A DNA stretch of 64,000 bases from Auanema rhodensis (taxonomy: Eukaryota; Nematoda; Chromadorea; Rhabditida; Rhabditidae), in contig OZ059894.1 in assembly GCA_964057225.1 (NCBI GenBank), positions 2,542,001-2,606,000 on the forward strand, given 5' to 3'. The number at the start of each line of letters is the position of its first letter. The first letter of the stretch is position 1. Shown here piece after piece: positions 1 through 11,200 of this stretch. The position numbers and the translations under genes are program-made. The notes below the pieces were generated by a model. That model saw nothing but the letters and a program-made list of their open reading frames with translations. It had not been told where the DNA came from and ran no database searches.

Positions 1-89
1 AAAAATCCGCATCGAATGCACTATACCACATTGAGAAACGCTCAATACAAAAATTAGTTATGATCGTTTGAAAAATGATGCATTAGTGT

Positions 90-117
90 ATGTTGAGTTT
101 CCATGTACACTCAACAT
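90..117. repeat. Inverted repeat 1: 9-bp arms, 10-nt loop, in nearly every unit
   Basis: The arm ATGTTGAGT (90-98) is the exact reverse complement of ACTCAACAT (109-117), with a 10-base spacer. A weaker alternative pairs GTGTA (86-90) with TACAC (106-110), so the two foldings compete. The segment is almost unchanged over 182 units. Exceptions I saw include a loop change near 36,610, an arm change near 63,638 and a flanking G-to-T in four units near 58.3, 59.0, 61.5 and 61.8 kb. It could be a protein-binding dyad or a cruciform/hairpin; the sequence does not say which. Confidence 0.85.
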
Positions 118-140
118 TGCTTCCAAAAACATTTTGACAA

Positions 141-159
141 AAATTTTTTCGAAAAATTT
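141..159. repeat. AT-rich near-palindrome centred on TTCGAA
   Basis: A 12-bp perfect palindrome, TTTTTCGAAAAA (145-156), is extended by AAA on the left and TTT on the right across one extra T. Several subfamilies change it just right of the centre: CGAGAAA (for example near 1,203, 2,256, 3,309, 4,362 and 10,680) and CGGAAAATTTCAAGA (for example near 33,847, 45,428, 48,937 and 50,340). It is therefore a subfamily marker rather than a strictly kept motif. Confidence 0.8.
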
Positions 160-267
160 CAAAATAATTTAGCAAAAAGTAGATGTTTTTAGATTCCTTT
201 TTTCAAGGCGAAGACGATGGACATTGTTATTCAACGAAAAAATTAATTCTTCAGGGTGAAAATCGAG

Positions 268-289
268 GATATAAGTGTGAACTTATATC
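268..289. repeat. Inverted repeat 2: 9-bp arms, 4-nt loop, with covarying subfamily
   Basis: GATATAAGT (268-276) and ACTTATATC (281-289) are exact reverse complements separated by GTGA. This is the tightest hairpin in the unit. Three common variants weaken it: ACATATATC in the 3' arm (one mismatch), TTTTATATC in the 3' arm (one mismatch plus a G.T pair), and GATCTAAGT in the 5' arm. In the units starting at 23,169, 36,856, 38,611 and 40,717 the 5' arm is GATATATGT and the 3' arm ACATATATC, so all nine pairs form again. Confidence 0.85.
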
Positions 290-298
290 AGTTGATAT
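285..298. repeat. Dyad overlapping inverted repeat 2
   Basis: ATATCA (285-290) and TGATAT (293-298) are reverse complements around GT. The left arm reuses the 3' arm of the preceding hairpin, so the two structures exclude each other in one strand. A third option pairs GAG plus ATAT (265-267, 269-272) with ATATCTC (295-301), leaving one bulged G. Units near 37,855, 39,608, 41,714, 61,015 and 61,715 read TGATAACT instead of TGATATCT and lose part of the right arm. Confidence 0.75.
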
Positions 299-324
299 CT
301 CGGTGCATTTTTAAGCTAGCGCAA

Positions 325-340
325 ATCTGATAACACAGAT
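325..340. repeat. Inverted repeat 3: 5-bp arms, 6-nt loop
   Basis: ATCTG (325-329) pairs with CAGAT (336-340) across ATAACA. It lies in the well-kept segment 303-348, just after the GCTAGC hexamer. Rare arm or loop changes include CACATAT near 42,808, 47,720 and 54,387, and ATAGCA near 22,447 and 28,412. It is short, so it could be chance, but it is kept in most units. Confidence 0.6.
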
Positions 341-1053
341 CGACGCAGCTTACAAATCCGCATCGAATGCACTATACTACATTGAGAAACGCCTAATACA
401 AAAATTAGTTATGATCGTTTGAAAAATGATGCATTAGTGTATGTTGAGTTTCCATGTACACTCAACATTGCTTCCAAAAACATTTTGACAAAAATTTTTT
501 CGAAAAATTTCAAAATAATTTAGCGAAAAGTAGATGTTTTTAGATTCCTTTTTTCAAGGCAAAGACGATGGACATTGTTATTCAACGAAAAAATTAATTC
601 TTCAGGGTGAAAATCGAGGATATAAGTGTGAACATATATCAGTTGATATCTCGGTGCATTTTTAAGCTAGCGCAAATCTGATAACACAGATCGACGCAGC
701 TTACAAATCCGCATCGAATGCACTATACTACATTAAGAAACGCTCAATAGAAAAATTAGTTATGATCGTTTGAAAAATGATGCATTAGTGTATGTTGAGT
801 TTCCATGTACACTCAACATTGCTTCCAAAAACATTTTGACAAAAATTTTTTCGAAAAATTTCAAAATAATTTAGCAAAAAGTAGATGTTTTTAGATACCT
901 TTTTTTAAGGCAAAGACGATGGACATTGTTATTCAACGAAAAAATTATTTCTTCAGGGTGAAAATCGAGGATATAAGTGTGAACTTATATCAGTTGATAT
1001 CTCGGTGCATTTTTAAGCTAGCGCAAATCTGATAACACAGATCGACGCAGCTT

Positions 1054-3159
1054 AAAAATCCGCATCGAATGCACTATACTACATTGAGAAACGCTCAATA
1101 CAAAAATTAGTTATGATCGTTTGAAAAATGATGAATTAGTGTATGTTGAGTTTCCATGTACACTCAACATTGCTTCCAAAAACATTTTGACAAAAATTTT
1201 TTCGAGAAATTTCAAAATAATTTAGCAAAAAGTAGATGTTTTTAGATTCCTTTTTTCAAGGCGAAGACGATGGACATTGTTATTCAACGAAAAAATTAAT
1301 TCTTCAGGGTGAAAATCGAGGATATAAGTGTGAACTTATATCAGTTGATATCTCGGTGCATTTTTAAGCTAGCGCAAATCTGATAACACAGATCGACGCA
1401 GCTTACAAATCCGCATCGAATGCACTATACTACATTGAGAAACGCCTAATACAAAAATTAGTTATGATCGTTTGAAAAATGATGCATTAGTGTATGTTGA
1501 GTTTCCATGTACACTCAACATTGCTTCCAAAAACATTTTGACAAAAATTTTTTCGAAAAATTTCAAAATAATTTAGCGAAAAGTAGATGTTTTTAGATTC
1601 CTTTTTTCAAGGCAAAGACGATGGACATTGTTATTCAACGAAAAAATTAATTCTTCAGGGTGAAAATCGAGGATATAAGTGTGAACATATATCAGTTGAT
1701 ATCTCGGTGCATTTTTAAGCTAGCGCAAATCTGATAACACAGATCGACGCAGCTTACAAATCCGCATCGAATGCACTATACTACATTAAGAAACGCTCAA
1801 TAGAAAAATTAGTTATGATCGTTTGAAAAATGATGCATTAGTGTATGTTGAGTTTCCATGTACACTCAACATTGCTTCCAAAAACATTTTGACAAAAATT
1901 TTTTCGAAAAATTTCAAAATAATTTAGCAAAAAGTAGATGTTTTTAGATACCTTTTTTTAAGGCAAAGACGATGGACATTGTTATTCAACGAAAAAATTA
2001 TTTCTTCAGGGTGAAAATCGAGGATATAAGTGTGAACTTATATCAGTTGATATCTCGGTGCATTTTTAAGCTAGCGCAAATCTGATAACACAGATCGACG
2101 CAGCTTAAAAATCCGCATCGAATGCACTATACTACATTGAGAAACGCTCAATACAAAAATTAGTTATGATCGTTTGAAAAATGATGAATTAGTGTATGTT
2201 GAGTTTCCATGTACACTCAACATTGCTTCCAAAAACATTTTGACAAAAATTTTTTCGAGAAATTTCAAAATAATTTAGCAAAAAGTAGATGTTTTTAGAT
2301 TCCTTTTTTCAAGGCGAAGACGATGGACATTGTTATTCAACGAAAAAATTAATTCTTCAGGGTGAAAATCGAGGATATAAGTGTGAACTTATATCAGTTG
2401 ATATCTCGGTGCATTTTTAAGCTAGCGCAAATCTGATAACACAGATCGACGCAGCTTAAAAATCCGCATCGAATGCACTATACTACATTGAGAAACGCTT
2501 AATACAAAAATTAGTTATGATCGTTTGAAAAATGATGCATTAGTGTATGTTGAGTTTCCATGTACACTCAACATTGCTTCCAAAAACATTTTGACAAAAA
2601 TTTTTTCGAAAAATTTCAAAATAATTTAGCAAAAAGTAGATGTTTTTAGATTCCTTTTTTCAAGGCAAAGACGATGGACATTGTTATTCAACGAAAAAAT
2701 TAATTCTTCAGGGTGAAAATCGAGGATATAAGTGTGAACATATATCAGTTGATATCTCGGTGCATTTTTAAGCTAGCGCAAATCTGATAACACAGATCGA
2801 CGCAGCTTAAAAATCCGCATCGAATGCACTATACCACATTGAGAAACGCTCAATACAAAAATTAGTTATGATCGTTTGAAAAATGATGCATTAGTGTATG
2901 TTGAGTTTCCATGTACACTCAACATTGCTTCCAAAAACATTTTGACAAAAATTTTTTCGAAAAATTTCAAAATAATTTAGCAAAAAGTAGATGTTTTTAG
3001 TTTCCTTTTTTCAAGGCGAAGACGATGGACATTGTTATTCAACGAAAAAATTAATTCTTCAGGGTGAAAATCGAGGATATAAGTGTGAACTTATATCAGT
3101 TGATATCTCGGTGCATTTTTAAGCTAGCGCAAATCTGATAACACAGATCGACGCAGCTT
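1054..3159 (+). repeat. Hexamer HOR, copy 1 (2,106 bp)
   Basis: Six units in the order GAATT/CGAGA type, AGCGAAAAG type, TTAGATACC type, GAATT/CGAGA type, CGCTTAAT type and TTAGTTTCC type. The same order, with the same private changes, follows directly at 3,160. I saw no difference between the copies by eye until the last unit. Confidence 0.85.
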
Positions 3160-5265
3160 AAAAATCCGCATCGAATGCACTATACTACATTGAGAAACGC
3201 TCAATACAAAAATTAGTTATGATCGTTTGAAAAATGATGAATTAGTGTATGTTGAGTTTCCATGTACACTCAACATTGCTTCCAAAAACATTTTGACAAA
3301 AATTTTTTCGAGAAATTTCAAAATAATTTAGCAAAAAGTAGATGTTTTTAGATTCCTTTTTTCAAGGCGAAGACGATGGACATTGTTATTCAACGAAAAA
3401 ATTAATTCTTCAGGGTGAAAATCGAGGATATAAGTGTGAACTTATATCAGTTGATATCTCGGTGCATTTTTAAGCTAGCGCAAATCTGATAACACAGATC
3501 GACGCAGCTTACAAATCCGCATCGAATGCACTATACTACATTGAGAAACGCCTAATACAAAAATTAGTTATGATCGTTTGAAAAATGATGCATTAGTGTA
3601 TGTTGAGTTTCCATGTACACTCAACATTGCTTCCAAAAACATTTTGACAAAAATTTTTTCGAAAAATTTCAAAATAATTTAGCGAAAAGTAGATGTTTTT
3701 AGATTCCTTTTTTCAAGGCAAAGACGATGGACATTGTTATTCAACGAAAAAATTAATTCTTCAGGGTGAAAATCGAGGATATAAGTGTGAACATATATCA
3801 GTTGATATCTCGGTGCATTTTTAAGCTAGCGCAAATCTGATAACACAGATCGACGCAGCTTACAAATCCGCATCGAATGCACTATACTACATTAAGAAAC
3901 GCTCAATAGAAAAATTAGTTATGATCGTTTGAAAAATGATGCATTAGTGTATGTTGAGTTTCCATGTACACTCAACATTGCTTCCAAAAACATTTTGACA
4001 AAAATTTTTTCGAAAAATTTCAAAATAATTTAGCAAAAAGTAGATGTTTTTAGATACCTTTTTTTAAGGCAAAGACGATGGACATTGTTATTCAACGAAA
4101 AAATTATTTCTTCAGGGTGAAAATCGAGGATATAAGTGTGAACTTATATCAGTTGATATCTCGGTGCATTTTTAAGCTAGCGCAAATCTGATAACACAGA
4201 TCGACGCAGCTTAAAAATCCGCATCGAATGCACTATACTACATTGAGAAACGCTCAATACAAAAATTAGTTATGATCGTTTGAAAAATGATGAATTAGTG
4301 TATGTTGAGTTTCCATGTACACTCAACATTGCTTCCAAAAACATTTTGACAAAAATTTTTTCGAGAAATTTCAAAATAATTTAGCAAAAAGTAGATGTTT
4401 TTAGATTCCTTTTTTCAAGGCGAAGACGATGGACATTGTTATTCAACGAAAAAATTAATTCTTCAGGGTGAAAATCGAGGATATAAGTGTGAACTTATAT
4501 CAGTTGATATCTCGGTGCATTTTTAAGCTAGCGCAAATCTGATAACACAGATCGACGCAGCTTAAAAATCCGCATCGAATGCACTATACTACATTGAGAA
4601 ACGCTTAATACAAAAATTAGTTATGATCGTTTGAAAAATGATGCATTAGTGTATGTTGAGTTTCCATGTACACTCAACATTGCTTCCAAAAACATTTTGA
4701 CAAAAATTTTTTCGAAAAATTTCAAAATAATTTAGCAAAAAGTAGATGTTTTTAGATTCCTTTTTTCAAGGCAAAGACGATGGACATTGTTATTCAACGA
4801 AAAAATTAATTCTTCAGGGTGAAAATCGAGGATATAAGTGTGAACATATATCAGTTGATATCTCGGTGCATTTTTAAGCTAGCGCAAATCTGATAACACA
4901 GATCGACGCAGCTTAAAAATCCGCATCGAATGCACTATACCACATTGAGAAACGCTCAATACAAAAATTAGTTATGATCGTTTGAAAAATGATGCATTAG
5001 TGTATGTTGAGTTTCCATGTACACTCAACATTGCTTCCAAAAACATTTTGACAAAAATTTTTTCGAAAAATTTCAAAATAATTTAGCAAAAAGTAGATGT
5101 TTTTAGTTTCCTTTTTTCAAGGCGAAGACGATGGACATTGTTATTCAACGAAAAAATTAATTCTTCAGGGTGAAAATCGAGGATATAAGTGTGAACTTAT
5201 ATCAGTTGATATCTCGGTGCATTTTCAAGCTAGCGCAAATCTGATAACACAGATCGACGCAGCTT
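3160..5265 (+). repeat. Hexamer HOR, copy 2 (2,106 bp)
   Basis: Direct tandem copy of the preceding six units. The visible differences are in the last unit: CATTTTCAAGC near 5,222 where copy 1 has CATTTTTAAGC, and CTTACAAAT rather than CTTAAAAAT at the junction to the next unit. Near-identity implies a recent duplication. The last unit's two changes remove stops and produce one of the chance open frames. Confidence 0.85.
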
Positions 5266-8200
5266 ACAAATCCGCATCGAATGCACTATACTACATTGAG
5301 AAACGCCTAATACAAAAATTAGTTATGATCGTTTGAAAAATGATGCATTAGTGTATGTTGAGTTTCCATGTACACTCAACATTGCTTCCAAAAACATTTT
5401 GACAAAAATTTTTTCGAAAAATTTCAAAATAATTTAGCGAAAAGTAGATGTTTTTAGATTCCTTTTTTCAAGGCAAAGACGATGGACATTGTTATTCAAC
5501 GAAAAAATTAATTCTTCAGGGTGAAAATCGAGGATATAAGTGTGAACATATATCAGTTGATATCTCGGTGCATTTTTAAGCTAGCGCAAATCTGATAACA
5601 CAGATCGACGCAGCTTACAAATCCGCATCGAATGCACTATACTACATTAAGAAACGCCTAATACAAAAATTAGTTATGATCGTTTGAAAAATGATGCATT
5701 AGTGTATGTTGAGTTTCCATGTACACTCAACATTGCTTCCAAAAACATTTTGACAAAAATTTTTTCGAAAAATTTCAAAATAATTTAGCAAAAAGTAGAT
5801 GTTTTTAGATTCCTTTTTTCAAGGCAAAGACGATGGACATTGTTATTCAACGAAAAAATTAATTCTTCAGGGTGAAAATCGAGGATATAAGTGTGAACAT
5901 ATATCAGTTGATATCTCGGTGCATTTTTAAGCTAGCGCAAATCTGATAACACAGATCGACGCAGCTTAAAAATCCGCATCGAATGCACTATACCACATTG
6001 AGAAACGGTCAATACAAAAATTAGTTATGATCGTTTGAAAAATGATGCATTAGTGTATGTTGAGTTTCCATGTACACTCAACATTGCTTCCAAAAACATT
6101 TTGACAAAAATTTTTTCGAAAAATTTCAAAATAATTTAGCAAAAAGTAGATGTTTTTAGATTCCTTTTTTCAAGGCAAAGACGATGGACATTGTTATTCA
6201 ACGAAAAAATTAATTCTTCAGGGTGAAAATCGAGGATATAAGTGTGAACTTATATCAGTTGATATCTCGGTGCATTTTTAAGCTAGCGCAAATCTGATAA
6301 CACAGATCGACGCAGCTTAAAAATCCGCATCGAATGCACTATACCACATTGAGAAACGCTCAATACAAAAATTAGTTATGATCGTTTGAAAAATGATGCA
6401 TTAGTGTATGTTGAGTTTCCATGTACACTCAACATTGCTTCCAAAAACATTTTGACAAAAATTTTTTCGAAAAATTTCAAAATAATTTAGCAAAAAGTAG
6501 ATGTTTTTAGATTCCTTTTTTCAAGGCGAAGACGATGGACATTGTTATTCAACGAAAAAATTAATTCTTCAGGGTGAAAATCGAGGATATAAGTGTGAAC
6601 TTATATCAGTTGATATCTCGGTGCATTTTTAAGCTAGCGCAAATCTGATAACACAGATCGACGCAGCTTACAAATCCGCATCGAATGCACTATACTACAT
6701 TGAGAAACGCCTAATACAAAAATTAGTTATGATCGTTTGAAAAATGATGCATTAGTGTATGTTGAGTTTCCATGTACACTCAACATTGCTTCCAAAAACA
6801 TTTTGACAAAAATTTTTTCGAAAAATTTCAAAATAATTTAGCGAAAAGTAGATGTTTTTAGATTCCTTTTTTCAAGGCAAAGACGATGGACATTGTTATT
6901 CAACGAAAAAATTAATTCTTCAGGGTGAAAATCGAGGATATAAGTGTGAACATATATCAGTTGATATCTCGGTGCATTTTTAAGCTAGCGCAAATCTGAT
7001 AACACAGATCGACGCAGCTTACAAATCCGCATCGAATGCACTATACTACATTAAGAAACGCCTAATACAAAAATTAGTTATGATCGTTTGAAAAATGATG
7101 CATTAGTGTATGTTGAGTTTCCATGTACACTCAACATTGCTTCCAAAAACATTTTGACAAAAATTTTTTCGAAAAATTTCAAAATAATTTAGCAAAAAGT
7201 AGATGTTTTTAGATTCCTTTTTTCAAGGCGAAGACGATGGACATTGTTATTCAACGAAAAAATTAATTCTTCAGGGTGAAAATCGAGGATATAAGTGTGA
7301 TTTTATATCAGTTGATATCTCGGTGCATTTTTAAGCTAGCGCAAATCTGATAACAAAGATCGACGCAGCTTAAAAATCCGCATCGAATGCACTATACTAC
7401 ATTGAGAAACGCTTAATACAAAAAATAGTTATGATCGTTTGAAAAATGATGCATTAGTGTATGTTGAGTTTCCATGTACACTCAACATTGCTTCCAAAAA
7501 CATTTTGACAAAAATTTTTTCGAAAAATTTCAAAATAATTTAGCAAAAAGTAGATGTTTTTAGATTCCTTTTTTCAAGGCAAAGACGATGGACATTGTTA
7601 TTCAACGAAAAAATTAATTCTTCAGGGTGAAAATCGAGGATATAAGTGTGAACATATATCAGTTGATATCTCGGTGCATTTTTAAGCTAGCGCAAATCTG
7701 ATAACACAGATCGACGCAGCTTAAAAATCCGCATCGAATGCACTATACCACATTGAGAAACGGTCAATACAAAAATTAGTTATGATCGTTTGAAAAATGA
7801 TGCATTAGTGTATGTTGAGTTTCCATGTACACTCAACATTGCTTCCAAAAACATTTTGACAAAAATTTTTTCGAAAAATTTCAAAATAATTTAGCAAAAA
7901 GTAGATGTTTTTAGATTCCTTTTTTCAAGGCAAAGACGATGGACATTGTTATTCAACGAAAAAATTAATTCTTCAGGGTGAAAATCGAGGATATAAGTGT
8001 GAACTTATATCAGTTGATATCTCGGTGCATTTTTAAGCTAGCGCAAATCTGATAACACAGATCGACGCAGCTTAAAAATCCGCATCGAATGCACTATACC
8101 ACATTGAGAAACGCTCAATACAAAAATTAGTTATGATCGTTTGAAAAATGATGCATTAGTGTATGTTGAGTTTCCATGTACACTCAACATTGCTTCCAAA

Positions 8201-11200
8201 AACATTTTGACAAAAATTTTTTCGAAAAATTTCAAAATAATTTAGCGAAAAGTAGATGTTTTTAGATTCCTTTTTTCAAGGCAAAGACGATGGACATTGT
8301 TATTCAACGAAAAAATTAATTCTTCAGGGTGAAAATCGAGGATATAAGTGTGAACATATATCAGTTGATATCTCGGTGCATTTTTAAGCTAGCGCAAATC
8401 TGATAACACAGATCGACGCAGCTTACAAATCCGCATCGAATGCACTATACTACATTAAGAAACGCCTAATACAAAAATTAGTTATGATCGTTTGAAAAAT
8501 GATGCATTAGTGTATGTTGAGTTTCCATGTACACTCAACATTGCTTCCAAAAACATTTTGACAAAAATTTTTTCGAAAAATTTCAAAATAATTTAGCAAA
8601 AAGTAGATGTTTTTAGATTCCTTTTTTCAAGGCGAAGACGATGGACATTGTTATTCAACGAAAAAATTAATTCTTCAGGGTGAAAATCGAGGATATAAGT
8701 GTGAACTTATATCAGTTGATATCTCGGTGCATTTTTAAGCTAGCGCAAATCTGATAACACAGATCGACGCAGCTTACAAATCCGCATCGAATGCACTATA
8801 CTACATTGAGAAACGCCTAATACAAAAATTAGTTATGATCGTTTGAAAAATGATGCATTAGTGTATGTTGAGTTTCCATGTACACTCAACATTGCTTCCA
8901 AAAACATTTTGACAAAAATTTTTTCGAAAAATTTCAAAATAATTTAGCAAAAAGTAGATGTTTTTAGATTCCTTTTTTTAAGGCAAAGACGATGGACATT
9001 GTTATTCAACGAAAAAATTAATTCTTCAGGGTGAAAATCGAGGATATAAGTGTGAACATATATCAGTTGATATCTCGGTGCATTTTTAAGCTAGCGCAAA
9101 TCTGATAACACAGATCGACGCAGCTTACAAATCCGCATCGAATGCACTATACTACATTGAGAAACGCTTAATACAAAAATTAGTTATGATCGTTTGAAAA
9201 ATGATGCATTAGTGTATGTTGAGTTTCCATGTACACTCAACATTGCTTCCAAAAACATTTTGACAAAAATTTTTTCGAAAAATTTCAAAATAATTTAGCA
9301 AAAAGTAGATGTTTTTAGAATCCTTTTTTCAAGGCAAAGACGATGGACATTGTTATTCAACGAAAAAATTAATTCTTCAGGGTGAAAATCGAGGATATAA
9401 GTGTGAACATATATCAGTTGATATCTCGGTGCATTTTTAAGCTAGCGCAAATCTGATAACACAGATCGACGCAGCTTAAAAATCCGCATCGAATGCCTTA
9501 TACCACATTGAGAAACGCTCAATACAAAAATTAGTTATGATCGTTTGAAAAATGATGCATTAGTGTATGTTGAGTTTCCATGTACACTCAACATTGCTTC
9601 CAAAAACATTTTGACAAAAATTTTTTCGAAAAATTTCAAAATAATTTAGCAAAAAGTAGATGTTTTTAGATTCCTTTTTTCAAGGCGAAGACGATGGACA
9701 TTGTTATTCAACGAAAAAATTAATTCTTCAGGGTGAAAATCGAGGATATAAGTGTGAACTTATATCAGTTGATATCTCGGTGCATTTTTAAGCTAGCGCA
9801 AATCTGATAACACAGATCGACGCAGCTTACAAATCCGCATCGAATGCACTATACTACATTGAGAAACGCCTAATACAAAAATTAGTTATGATCGTTTGAA
9901 AAATGATGCATTAGTGTATGTTGAGTTTCCATGTACACTCAACATTGCTTCCAAAAACATTTTGACAAAAATTTTTTCGAAAAATTTCAAAATAATTTAG
10001 CAAAACGTAGATGTTTTTAGATTCCTTTTTTCAAGGCAAAGACGATGGACATTGTTATTCAACGAAAAAATTAATTCTTCAGGGTGAAAATCGAGGATAT
10101 AAGTGTGAACATATATCAGTTGATATCTCGGTGCATTTTTAAGCTAGCGCAAATCTGATAACACAGATCGACGCAGCTTACAAATCCGCATCGAATGCAC
10201 TATACTACATTGAGAAACGCCTAATACAAAAATTAGTTATGATCGTTTGAAAAATGATGCATTAGTGTATGTTGAGTTTCCATGTACACTCAACATTGCT
10301 TCCAAAAACATTTTGACAAAAATTTTTTCGAAAAATTTCAAAATAATTTAGCGAAAAGTAGATGTTTTTAGATTCCTTTTTTCAAGGCAAAGACGATGGA
10401 CATTGTTATTCAACGAAAAAATTAATTCTTCAGGGTGAAAATCGAGGATATAAGTGTGAACATATATCAGTTGATATCTCGGTGCATTTTTAAGCTAGCG
10501 CAAATCTGATAACACAGATCGACGCAGCTTACAAATCCGCATCGAATGCACTATACTACATTAAGAAACGCCTAATACAAAAATTAGTTATGATCGTTTG
10601 AAAAATGATGAATTAGTGTATGTTGAGTTTCCATGTACACTCAACATTGCTTCCAAAAACATTTTGACAAAAATTTTTTCGAGAAATTTCAAAATAATTT
10701 AGCAAAAAGTAGATGTTTTTAGATTCCTTTTTTCAAGGCGAAGACGATGGACATTGTTATTCAACGAAAAAATTAATTCTTCAGGGTGAAAATCGAGGAT
10801 ATAAGTGTGAACTTATATCAGTTGATATCTCGGTGCATTTTTAAGCTAGCGCAAATCTGATAACACAGATCGACGCAGCTTAAAAATCCGCATCGAATGC
10901 ACTATACTACATTGAGAAACGCTTAATACAAAAATTAGTTATGATCGTTTGAAAAATGATGCATTAGTGTATGTTGAGTTTCCATGTACACTCAACATTG
11001 CTTCCAAAAACATTTTGACAAAAATTTTTTCGAAAAATTTCAAAATAATTTAGCAAAAAGTAGATGTTTTTAGATTCCTTTTTTCAAGGCAAAGACGATG
11101 GACATTGTTATTCAACGAAAAAATTAATTCTTCAGGGTGAAAATCGAGGATATAAGTGTGATTTTATATCAGTTGATATCTCGGTGCATTTTTAAGCTAG

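Larger units (their letters stand above)
1..351 (+). repeat. Reference satellite unit (first full copy, phase chosen here)
   Basis: This unit is used for unit coordinates elsewhere. It has about 112 G/C in 351 bases (32%). Bases 121-203 form an A/T-tract-rich core (A5, T6, A5, A5, T5, T6 runs) that is probably intrinsically curved. Bases 85-149 and 303-348 are nearly invariant across copies. Frequent variant sites are unit bases 2 (a/c), 14 (g/a), 23-27, 34, 42-44, 82 (c/a), 151-176, 191-203, 209 (g/a), 222-223 and 281-283. An NheI-type hexamer GCTAGC lies at 315-320 and is present in every copy I looked at. No pol III A/B box, tRNA-like fold or CENP-B box match was seen. The length would suit two nucleosomes with linkers, which is inference. 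Confidence 0.95.
1..5265 (+). repeat. Block I-a: trimer and hexamer higher-order repeats
   Basis: Fifteen units. The first (1-351) is a lead-in type with ACCAC at base 25. Units starting at 352, 703 and 1,054 form a trimer that recurs at 1,405 and again at 3,511. The third member is marked by GATGAATT and CGAGAAA, the second by GCTCAATAG and a TTAGATACC tract with ATTATTTC. Two more unit types starting at 2,458 and 2,809 complete a hexamer. Sharing of several substitutions per unit type makes the order secure. Confidence 0.85.

Noticed and set aside
90-117. Terminal inverted repeats of a small transposon
   Set aside because: The dyad is inside every unit at one spacing, without target-site duplications or an occupied/empty pair; nothing shows mobility.
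134-168. TTGACA followed by an AT-rich stretch, like a bacterial -35/-10 promoter
   Set aside because: No TATAAT at 16-18 bp, no downstream gene, and the context is a eukaryotic-type satellite; AT-rich DNA gives such matches by chance.
1-351. Unit as an internal dimer of about 175 bp
   Set aside because: The two halves do not align by eye; only short similarities such as ACATTG at bases 114 and 221 were found.
1-351. Membership in a known satellite such as the Drosophila 1.688 (359-bp) or Tribolium 360-bp family
   Set aside because: Length and AT-richness are similar, but I could not match the sequence to either from memory. A search against satellite databases would decide it.
5097-5336. 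79-codon open frame, also at 31,072-31,311 and 32,476-32,715
   Set aside because: Chance opening inside the satellite. Two substitutions remove stops that the other units keep. The product has no recognisable domain, and the start and end lie in ordinary satellite sequence.
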